A stretch of DNA of 18,083 nucleotides. Source: an uncultured Bacteroidales bacterium (GTDB lineage: Bacteria; Bacteroidota; Bacteroidia; Bacteroidales; UBA932). The notes under the pieces are model-generated. The model searched no databases, was not told where the DNA came from, and saw only the letters and a list, made by a program, of their open reading frames with translations. The position numbers and the translations under genes are program-made. The number at the start of each line of letters is the position of its first letter. Position 1 is the stretch's first letter. This document shows positions 12,078 to 18,083 of the stretch, piece after piece. The stretch is taken from assembly GCA_947305045.1 (NCBI GenBank), contig CAMZCW010000026.1, positions 1 through 18,083 on the forward strand, in the 5' to 3' direction.

Positions 12078-14099
12078 AATAGGTACAACCAGCTTAAAGC
12101 TGATATTTCTCCCCATATTATAAATGCCGATATCCTTGAGGCGGCTCAGGTGCGGTGCATACGTCGCATCCGTAAGATTGGAGCCGATAATGTAAATTGA
12201 GAAACGGGTCTTCCCCTTAATGACTACATCGGTTCCGGCCGCCGCCCCCAGCAGCAGATAGGCCGGCGTAGCCGTTTCCGTATTATCCTTGGCGTAGAAA
12301 CGGTCCTGTCGCAGGTTCCAGTCCAGGTTCAGGGATACAAAGGCATTGTTGAACACCTTTCCGCCGTGGGTGATTTCCCATTTGAGTTCCGAGAACAGGC
12401 GCGGAGCCGGAATGAGCGGCAGGTAGTCCCCGCCGGCCTCACGGGCATAGACACAGGAAAACGCGCTACTCAAGTGCAGCTGATGCAGCGGGTGCACATC
12501 TACCCCGAACTCGCCGCCGTAAAGCTGTGCCAGGCCGCTGCGGAACACGTAAACTGTGAGGTTTTCATCGGCCCATTCCCCATTACGCGCCGCGAAAATG
12601 TAATTGTCTATGCGGCTGGCAAAAGCGGAGGCCTGCACCGACACATATTTGGAGGTAAAATCCACGCCCAGGTCTCCCTGCAGGCTGTATTCAGGCTTTA
12701 AATCCTTGTTACCCAGTTCATAACGGAAGGTACCTTCATGCTCGCCATTGGAACCCAGCTCAGCCAGATTGGGCGCCCGGAAGCCGCGGGCCACATTGGC
12801 ACGGATAACAAAATATTTTCCCAGCGGACGTACGGCCCCTATGCTGGCGCTGATGCCCGGGAAACGGCGGCTGAATTCCTGGAAGCGGCCTTCCAGCGGC
12901 TCGCTGTGCAGCCAGCGGAGATCGGCCCGGAGACCGCCGGAAAGGGTCCATTGGCCCAGGGTTTTGGTAGCGGTGGCAAAAAGGCCGGCGTCAAAGAGTC
13001 CGTAGGCGGGAATCAGATATTCGTCGCCCAGGTTGTCGCTCTTCTGGCCCATGCCGGCAAGGCCCGCAGCCAGTTTCCAACCGTAATCCAGGGTAGCCTG
13101 CCAGCGGAAGTCATAATTCAGGGTGTTCAGCCGGAAGTCCAGGCCGGACTCCTGGGGGCTTTCTTCAAACTCCTGCCGACGGTTCATCTGCCAGCCCAGG
13201 AGCAGCTTCAGGTTGCCCAGCGGCAGCCGGATGGTGTTGTCCAGTACCACTTTGTAGTGCCGAACCTGCTGGAACGGGAGTACAGGCGTATAACCATAGT
13301 TGTCGCCCTCCCCTTCTATCATGCCGGGCGTCAGGTGAAAGTAGCTGAAGCGCAGCCGGGAATAGCCCCAGGAGCCGTTTTTGCCCACCAATGCATTCAC
13401 CGCCCGCTGCCGGAATCCGGAGTTGGCCACCGGACCGTTCGCTGCGTTTTTATAGGCATGGGCATATTTGTCCGAGAAACGGGCGCCCCACAACCAGCCC
13501 TTCAGGTTGCCGTCCGTGGCCAGAGAATACGTGATAAGCCCGCTGTTGGTCTGGTATTCCGTGGAGACATTACCGCCCACCGTTCCCAGGGGACGGATGG
13601 GTTCCGGATGAAGGATGATAATGCCTGCCAGGGCGTCTGAGCCATACATCAGGGAAGCGGGGCCTTTGAGGATTTCTACCGAGTGAATGCCGGCGCCATC
13701 TACCTCTATGCCATGTTCGTCGCCCCACTGCTGGCCCTCCTGACGGATGCCGTCACTTACCACCACCACACGGTTGTAGCCCATACCGCGGATCACCGGT
13801 TTGGAAATACCGCCACCGGTGGTAATCTCGCTCACGCCCGGTTCTGCGGCTATCGCGCTGATAATGTTGCTGCTTGCGCGAGCGGCCAAATCTGCCGGAC
13901 GGACCACCGACACCGGCGCGCTCATTTCTTTCATCTTGGTGTCACCGGCAAGGCCAGTAACCACTATTTCTTTGAGCTCCAGATGCTTATAGAACACATC
14001 CGTGGAATCCTGACGGTGTTCCTGTGCAGCTGCAACCGCCCCGAAGAACAGCAGCAACAACACCCCAACCTTCTTTTTAAAGTTTGCTAATCTAACCAC
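12075..14099 (-). CDS. TonB-dependent outer-membrane receptor
   Basis: A 674-residue receptor. Residues 1-25 form a signal peptide (FKKKVGVLLLLFFGAVAAA). A TonB-box-like LKEIVVTG lies near residues 42-49. The plug domain spans about residues 55-165 (RPADLAAR, KPVIRGMGYNRVVVVSDGIR, VEILKGPASLMYGSDALAG), followed by a 22-strand barrel with RGFRAPNLAELGSNGEHEG and YELGNKDLKPEYS, and a C-terminal strand ending NISFKLVVPI. There is no N-terminal carboxypeptidase-like domain and no SusD partner, so this is more like a metal, siderophore or cofactor receptor than a glycan SusC. The cargo cannot be assigned. The start is GTG 14099: an in-frame stop lies only two codons upstream and no ATG precedes the signal. 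It follows the HIT gene by 7 bp, probably translationally coupled. Confidence 0.9.
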   Translation of the reverse strand: MVRLANFKKKVGVLLLLFFGAVAAAQEHRQDSTDVFYKHLELKEIVVTGLAGDTKMKEMSAPVSVVRPADLAARASSNIISAIAAEPGVSEITTGGGISKPVIRGMGYNRVVVVSDGIRQEGQQWGDEHGIEVDGAGIHSVEILKGPASLMYGSDALAGIIILHPEPIRPLGTVGGNVSTEYQTNSGLITYSLATDGNLKGWLWGARFSDKYAHAYKNAANGPVANSGFRQRAVNALVGKNGSWGYSRLRFSYFHLTPGMIEGEGDNYGYTPVLPFQQVRHYKVVLDNTIRLPLGNLKLLLGWQMNRRQEFEESPQESGLDFRLNTLNYDFRWQATLDYGWKLAAGLAGMGQKSDNLGDEYLIPAYGLFDAGLFATATKTLGQWTLSGGLRADLRWLHSEPLEGRFQEFSRRFPGISASIGAVRPLGKYFVIRANVARGFRAPNLAELGSNGEHEGTFRYELGNKDLKPEYSLQGDLGVDFTSKYVSVQASAFASRIDNYIFAARNGEWADENLTVYVFRSGLAQLYGGEFGVDVHPLHQLHLSSAFSCVYAREAGGDYLPLIPAPRLFSELKWEITHGGKVFNNAFVSLNLDWNLRQDRFYAKDNTETATPAYLLLGAAAGTDVVIKGKTRFSIYIIGSNLTDATYAPHLSRLKDIGIYNMGRNISFKLVVPI

Positions 14100-14106
14100 C
14101 TTCTAT

Positions 14107-14523
14107 TTAAAGGTTCTGCCGGATTTTGTCGATGATTGCTGCGTATTCGGCATCCGAGAGATAAGTCTGCTTGGGGTTCATGGCAAAGGTTCCGCCCCAT
14201 TCCGGACCTCCCTCATATTTGGGGACAATGTGCCAGTGGGCATGCTTGAGGGTGTCTGAATAGGCGCCGAAGTTGATTTTGGCCGGCTGAAAGGCCTTGT
14301 TGATGGCAATAGCCACACGACGCACATCCAGCATGAACTGCACGTAGTCTGCCTGAGGAATCTCGAACTGCTGGCCCACATGGTCTTTGTAGGCCACCAC
14401 GCAGCGGCCCGGGTGGGTCTGTTCCTTGAACAGGTACAGGGTAGAGACTGACAAATCGGCAATTTTAATCATGAGCGCATCCAGCGCTTCCTTGTTCTGG
14501 CAATAGAGGCAATTCTGCGGCAT
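14107..14523 (-). CDS. HIT-family protein
   Basis: A 138-residue histidine-triad nucleotide hydrolase or transferase. The triad is H94-A-H96-W-H98 in KHAHWHIVPK. An N-terminal CLYC pair (C5, C8) with H48 resembles the zinc site of Hint-like members. ATG 14523 (MPQNCLYC) starts 4 bp after the stop of the AGCS gene. An alternative ATG 14544 would lie inside that gene. Family members hydrolyse AMP-lysine-type phosphoramidates or dinucleoside polyphosphates; the substrate is unknown. The gene is embedded in a transporter operon, where it is probably a passenger housekeeping gene. Confidence 0.9.
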   Translation of the reverse strand: MPQNCLYCQNKEALDALMIKIADLSVSTLYLFKEQTHPGRCVVAYKDHVGQQFEIPQADYVQFMLDVRRVAIAINKAFQPAKINFGAYSDTLKHAHWHIVPKYEGGPEWGGTFAMNPKQTYLSDAEYAAIIDKIRQNL

Positions 14524-14527
14524 AGTA

Positions 14528-15898
14528 TTATTTTTTAGATTCAAATTCTTTCAGTGAGCGGATGGCCTTGGGGCAAAGGATAAGGATGCTTCCTACCGTA
14601 ATCCAGGCCATCAGCCCAACGCCAATGTCCCCCAGCTGCCAGATAAAGTCGGCCTCGTGGATGGCACCGAACACCACCGCCGCCAGCATGAGGAGCTGGA
14701 ACACACGGATGGCCCACTTTTCCTGGCGGGCGCTCTTGCCCTGGAACAGGTAGATGATGCTGGATTCTGCGTAAAAGTAATAGGCCAGGAGTGTAGTGAA
14801 CACGAAGAAAATCATGGCCACCGCCACAAAGCGGCTGCCAAAGCCGTGAAACACCGAATCTACAGCGGATTGGGTATAGGCCACATAATTGTTTCCCAGC
14901 TCCGGGGCACCGGCATACAGCATGCCGCCCTGGCCGTCCAGGATGTTGTAGGTACCCGAGGTGAGAATCATGAGCGCCGTGGCCGTGCACACCAGCAGGG
15001 TATCCACATACACGGAAAACGACTGCGCCAAGCCCTGCTGGGCCGGATGCTCTACGTCGGTTGCGGCCGATACGATGGCTCCGGTTCCCTGCCCGGCCTC
15101 GTTGGAAAAGATGCCTCGCTTGACACCCATGGCAATAGTGGAACCCAGGATACCGCTGCAAAGGGGATGGAGGCCGAAAGCACCCTTGAAAATGGCACCG
15201 AAAACGGCCGGCACCTCATGGATGTGCATGCCCACTACCACCAGTGACATCACAATATAGCCCAGCGCCATAAACGGCGAGAGAACACTGGCCACAACGG
15301 CGATGCGCTTGACACCCCCTATCACAACCAGTCCCAGCAGCACCGCCAGCGCAATGCCGGAAAAGAGCGGCGTAATTACGGGAAACGAATTGGCTACGGC
15401 CGATGAGGTACCGTTGGCCTGCACCGTGGTGAGAAACAGGCCGCAGGAGACCACGGCGATGACGGCAAAAACAACCCCGAGCCACTTGATACCCAGCCCT
15501 TTGTCAATGAACATGAACGGGCCGCCCCGGTAGCCGCTGGTGTGACGGAATTTATAGATTTGTGCCAGGGTGGATTCCACAAAAGCAGTAGAGGCGCCCA
15601 AGAAGGCCACCACCCACATCCAGAACACCGCCCCCGGACCGCCAAAGGCAATGGCCGTGGCTACTCCCACAATGTTTCCGGTGCCTACACGGCCGGAAAG
15701 GGCCAGGCAAAACGCCTGGAAGGAAGAAATGCCGTTTCCGTCCCGCTTCTTGGCAAACAGGGAACGCAGCATGGTAGAAAACTTCCGTACCTGCACAAAA
15801 CGGGTACGGACAGAAAAATAGAGGCCGGCGCCAATGAGCAGAACCACCAGGACGGGATTCCAGACAACGGCGTTAACTTGGGAGATAAAATTTTCCAA
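14528..15898 (-). CDS. AGCS-family amino acid:cation (alanine/sodium) symporter
   Basis: A 456-residue inner-membrane transporter with about 10-11 helices. The AGCS signature is SGRVGTGNIVGVATAIAFG (residues 68-86), with a second conserved segment GIFSNEAGQGTGAIVSAA in the middle. The family imports alanine, glycine or related amino acids with Na+ or H+. It begins 6 bp after the holin-like gene, and its stop is followed after 4 bp by the HIT gene. Together with NhaC downstream it hints at sodium-coupled physiology, although that link is only positional. Confidence 0.92.
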   Translation of the reverse strand: MENFISQVNAVVWNPVLVVLLIGAGLYFSVRTRFVQVRKFSTMLRSLFAKKRDGNGISSFQAFCLALSGRVGTGNIVGVATAIAFGGPGAVFWMWVVAFLGASTAFVESTLAQIYKFRHTSGYRGGPFMFIDKGLGIKWLGVVFAVIAVVSCGLFLTTVQANGTSSAVANSFPVITPLFSGIALAVLLGLVVIGGVKRIAVVASVLSPFMALGYIVMSLVVVGMHIHEVPAVFGAIFKGAFGLHPLCSGILGSTIAMGVKRGIFSNEAGQGTGAIVSAATDVEHPAQQGLAQSFSVYVDTLLVCTATALMILTSGTYNILDGQGGMLYAGAPELGNNYVAYTQSAVDSVFHGFGSRFVAVAMIFFVFTTLLAYYFYAESSIIYLFQGKSARQEKWAIRVFQLLMLAAVVFGAIHEADFIWQLGDIGVGLMAWITVGSILILCPKAIRSLKEFESKK

Positions 15899-15904
15899 TG
15901 GCGT

Positions 15905-16483
15905 CTATTTTTGAATGAATCTGCGAAGCATGCCAACGGCCATGCGGCCTAAAGAGAAACCGGAACGGGCGGTACGGTTGCCCAGCTGCTGCAAGCCTTG
16001 GTTGAGCAGGTTTCTGGGAGTATACACTTCCCGCAAATGCTCCACGCCGGCCATCAGATTCTCCTCTGCGGCGTCCACCTGCACCTGGTTCACCACAAGG
16101 GCGGCGTCGATGGCCTCCAGGGTGTCCTCCTTGAGCGGAACAGAAGGCGCCAGGGCGTCCCTCAGGGGACCTACAAAGGTGTTTTTAAACAAACGTTCCC
16201 GCAGCAACAGGCACGTAACCAGGGCAATAAACAGCACGCCCGCCACAATGAAGGCCGACAAGACATAGCTGCCCAGCAGCTGGCCCAGCCACATAACAAG
16301 GGCAAAGGAGAGTGCCAGCAGAAGCACACTGCCCAGGATAAAAATAAGGAGCAGGGAGGCTACGGTGGAAAGCCCCATGGAAAGACCTTTTATACTGTGG
16401 AGTTTGAGGGAGTCCATTTGTGCGTTTACATACTGCTCCCCGTCTTTTACAAGATTATTCAGCGGTTCTGTGAAATTGCTCAT
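15905..16483 (-). CDS. Holin-like (phage holin family 6/DUF1469 type) membrane protein
   Basis: A 192-residue protein. An N-terminal amphipathic stretch (residues 1-35) is followed by two adjacent membrane helices at about 38-63 and 72-95, a soluble segment, and a basic C-terminus (GFSLGRMAVGMLRRFIQK). This layout matches chromosomal 'phage holin family' proteins of Bacteroidota. These are rarely true holins, and no phage gene is nearby. It is the first gene of the operon, 20 nt after a predicted transcription start, and ends 6 bp before the symporter. Its function is unknown; a membrane-organising or stress role is possible but not supported here. Confidence 0.72.
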   Translation of the reverse strand: MSNFTEPLNNLVKDGEQYVNAQMDSLKLHSIKGLSMGLSTVASLLLIFILGSVLLLALSFALVMWLGQLLGSYVLSAFIVAGVLFIALVTCLLLRERLFKNTFVGPLRDALAPSVPLKEDTLEAIDAALVVNQVQVDAAEENLMAGVEHLREVYTPRNLLNQGLQQLGNRTARSGFSLGRMAVGMLRRFIQK

Positions 16484-16509
16484 GGTACGATTCTGCGTTA
16501 TTCTTTTTG

Positions 16510-16517
16510 CAAATATA
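16510..16517 (-). promoter_or_regulatory. -7 box of the holin-like/AGCS/HIT/TonB operon
   Basis: TATATTTG on the minus strand is a perfect TAnnTTTG match. Predicted start near 16503, leader about 20 nt. It lies back to back with the hypB promoter box, with 12 bp between them. Confidence 0.55.
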
Positions 16518-16529
16518 ACGAAAAAGGCG

Positions 16530-16537
16530 TAATTTTG
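16530..16537 (+). promoter_or_regulatory. -7 box of the hypB operon
   Basis: TAATTTTG matches TAnnTTTG. Predicted start near 16544 gives a 27-nt leader before ATG 16571 and excludes longer HypB starts upstream. Confidence 0.5.
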
Positions 16538-16570
16538 TATACTAAAACTAAACTAACCACATCGTCCCTC

Positions 16571-17245
16571 ATGGACCCCGTAAAAGTAATCGAAATCAAA
16601 AAAAGCATCTTTGCCAATAACGACGAAGACGCCGCCCTTCTAAGAAAAGAGCTCAAAGCCCAAGGGGTGTTTCTCCTGAACCTCATGTCCTCCCCGGGCA
16701 GCGGCAAAACCACCACCCTCATCCAAACCATCGGCCTGCTCAAAGACAAGCTTCGCATGGCCGTAATGGAGGCCGATATCGACTCGGACGTAGATGCCAT
16801 CAAAATCAAGGAAGCCACCGGCATCGCGTCCATCCAGCTGCACACCGGCGGCATGTGCCACCTGGATGCAGAGATGACGCGCCAGGGCCTGGACAACGTG
16901 CCCATGGACCAGCTGGACCTGGTCATTCTGGAAAACGTGGGCAACCTGGTGTGCCCGGCGGAGTTCGACACCGGCGCCGTGGCCAACGCCATGATTCTCT
17001 CCGTCCCGGAAGGCACGGACAAGCCGCTCAAATACCCGCTCATGTTCTCCATCTGCGACGTAGTGGTTATCAACAAAATGGACGTACTCCCCTACTTTGA
17101 CTTTGACCTGGAAAAATGCAAGGAGTACATCCACATGCGCAACCCCAAGGCTCAGGTGATTCCCATCTGCGCCAAAACCGGCGAGGGCGTAGATGCCTTT
17201 GCCGGGTGGCTGCTGGAGCACGTGAAAGACTGGAAACAACAATAA
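16571..17245 (+). CDS. hypB: Hydrogenase nickel incorporation GTPase HypB
   Basis: A 224-residue SIMIBI-class GTPase that delivers nickel to [NiFe]-hydrogenase precursors. The P-loop is MSSPGSGKTTT (G43-T48), switch region EADIDSD (68-73), NKMD at 168-171, and SAKTGEG is represented by CAKTGEG (200-206). The G-domain metal site is intact: C96-H97 in GGMCHLDAEM and C128 in NLVCPAEF. The N-terminal CxxCGC motif and the His-rich stretch of some HypBs are absent, as in many short forms. The frame extends far upstream (to 15998), but the promoter and the family N-terminus support ATG 16571. No other hyp or hydrogenase genes are visible. The next gene starts 12 bp downstream, suggesting an operon. 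Confidence 0.93.
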   Translation: MDPVKVIEIKKSIFANNDEDAALLRKELKAQGVFLLNLMSSPGSGKTTTLIQTIGLLKDKLRMAVMEADIDSDVDAIKIKEATGIASIQLHTGGMCHLDAEMTRQGLDNVPMDQLDLVILENVGNLVCPAEFDTGAVANAMILSVPEGTDKPLKYPLMFSICDVVVINKMDVLPYFDFDLEKCKEYIHMRNPKAQVIPICAKTGEGVDAFAGWLLEHVKDWKQQ

Positions 17246-17257
17246 AAAGATTTCAAT

Positions 17258-18083
17258 ATGCCTGAGATGTCCAAAAAGTTTGTCCCCAAGCACTTTGGTG
17301 ACAAAAACCCCAATCCCAAGCTCATCAAGCTGGTCCGCCACATCACGGACCGCGTTCCCGGCAAAATCAAAATGACCACGGAGGCACCGGAGTACTGGGG
17401 CCTGGCCTGTATCTTCGAGGACGAGATGGATCCCATCACCCGCGAAGCCTCGCTGGACCTGCTCCTGGACATGCTTCCCGGCAATCCGTTCAAAGTGCGC
17501 AAGCACTGGACCCGGGACCAGCTCCATGAACTCAACCGCCAGAAGCATTACGCCTCGTCGGAAGCAGACTTCGATGCCCTGCTGGACAAACTGGCCTATT
17601 TTGGCATGTTGGAATATGACTACGGAGACCATTACACCAATGGCCAGGGCCCGGACCCCGGCACCACGTTTGAGCGCAAGGACCGCATTTACTGGGTACC
17701 GATGTTCGTTCCCGGCAGCGCGGAATACACCAACATGAACGTGGAGCTCATGGACAAGCATCCGGAGCTTGCCATGTTCTTCGAGCGCATGACCTTCCTC
17801 CCGCTGGAGAAAATCACCCCTATGGTGCCCATGGGCGGCTCCGGCATTGGCATGCACGTGATTCCGGTGGAAAAGGCCATCTCCATGGAAAACCAGTCCA
17901 TCGACATTGAGCACATCTCCTACTGGCTCAAAAAGTATGAAGGGCACCTGGGCGTAGGTATCTGCAGCTGCCGGTACGGCCGTAAAAAACTGGACGAAGG
18001 CTGCGCGGACGACTACCGTGACTGGTGTATCGGCGTGGGCGACATGGCGGACTACCTCCGGGAGACCGGCCGCGGCCACGACA
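17258..18083 (+). CDS. Fe-S/FAD-dependent oxidoreductase, N-terminal part (partial)
   Basis: The frame is open from ATG 17258 to the window edge (275 codons). The visible part is a winged-helix-like region (residues 40-140: ...LDLLLDMLPGNPFKVR...LHELNRQ...FDALLDKLAYFGMLEYD...YWVPMFVPG). An Fe-S-binding segment follows, with C236, C238, C249 and C257 arranged CxCR-X9-C-X7-C, ending DMADYLRETGRGHD. This layout is known at the N-terminus of large anaerobic oxidoreductases that continue into GltD-like FAD/NAD(P) domains; that continuation is inferred. It lies 12 bp after hypB and probably belongs to the same operon, suggesting an electron-transfer partner of hydrogen metabolism. A second ATG at 17267 (MSKKF) is possible. 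Confidence 0.72.
   Translation, partial: MPEMSKKFVPKHFGDKNPNPKLIKLVRHITDRVPGKIKMTTEAPEYWGLACIFEDEMDPITREASLDLLLDMLPGNPFKVRKHWTRDQLHELNRQKHYASSEADFDALLDKLAYFGMLEYDYGDHYTNGQGPDPGTTFERKDRIYWVPMFVPGSAEYTNMNVELMDKHPELAMFFERMTFLPLEKITPMVPMGGSGIGMHVIPVEKAISMENQSIDIEHISYWLKKYEGHLGVGICSCRYGRKKLDEGCADDYRDWCIGVGDMADYLRETGRGHD

Noticed and set aside
12738..13640. A 300-codon + frame inside the TonB receptor gene
   Set aside because: The minus frame is a complete receptor with signal, plug and barrel, so this is a shadow.
15905..16483. Prophage signal from the holin-like protein
   Set aside because: No lysin, structural, integrase or other phage genes are nearby, and such proteins are common on Bacteroidota chromosomes.
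15998..16570. N-terminal extension of HypB
   Set aside because: The extension lies opposite the holin-like gene and across two promoter boxes; the family N-terminus begins at 16571.
16640..18079. A 479-codon open frame on the minus strand opposite hypB and the oxidoreductase
   Set aside because: It is antisense to two recognisable genes, is rich in His/Val/Gly typical of reverse-frame shadows in GC-rich codons, and shows no domain.

Overview
The window looks like chromosomal DNA of a Bacteroidales member of the Bacteroidota, moderately GC-rich and probably an uncultured gut or rumen lineage. The evidence is TAnnTTTG-type -7 promoter boxes 20-70 bp ahead of most transcription units, almost no Shine-Dalgarno sequences, a small Hc1/histone-H1-like protein, a TonB-dependent receptor with a typical Bacteroidota plug, and maltose O-acetyltransferase, M20 dipeptidase and NhaC proteins of Bacteroidales type. 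The genus cannot be fixed from the sequence alone.

Layout. 1-33 is probably the tail of an upstream gene. 86-778 (+) is a compact PgeF (peptidoglycan-editing laccase-fold enzyme), followed by a 58-codon remnant of a maltose acetyltransferase (803-979) and a bidirectional hairpin terminator. An alpha/beta hydrolase (1081-1761, -) and an intact maltose/galactoside O-acetyltransferase (2008-2562, +) diverge from a shared promoter region. The acetyltransferase converges, with overlapping stop codons, on an M20 dipeptidase (2559-3920, -). Between the dipeptidase and the next gene lies a possible minus-strand small RNA: promoter box, hairpin and T-run. A three-gene + operon (4194-7160) encodes a DUF308/HdeD membrane protein, an InlB-B-repeat/GLUG-like beta-helix protein with no signal peptide, and an AlkZ/YcaQ-type winged-helix protein. 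It overlaps a convergent Nudix hydrolase.

7555-8195 is a gene-free island of about 640 bp. It holds a degenerate 22-bp repeat family in both orientations, two related palindromic hairpins whose outer arms differ but each stay self-complementary, and a third hairpin followed by a T-run. This is the least explained part of the window.

Downstream are a flavin-reductase-like protein with a lipoprotein signal (-), a divergent low-molecular-weight tyrosine phosphatase overlapping an APH-fold kinase (+), and the Hc1-like protein with a strong terminator. An NhaC antiporter (-) appears to have its own, possibly leaderless, promoter. A four-gene minus operon (16483 to 12075) encodes a holin-like membrane protein, an AGCS amino-acid:cation symporter, a HIT protein and a TonB-dependent receptor. 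Divergent from it, hypB (16571-17245) precedes the N-terminal part of an Fe-S/FAD oxidoreductase that runs off the window; both probably belong to hydrogen or electron-transfer metabolism.

Most genes are ordinary housekeeping or accessory metabolism. The best candidates for something undescribed are the repeat island, the candidate small RNA at about 4010-4086, the membrane-anchored flavin-reductase homologue, and the possibly intracellular InlB/GLUG protein co-transcribed with a DNA-glycosylase-like protein.
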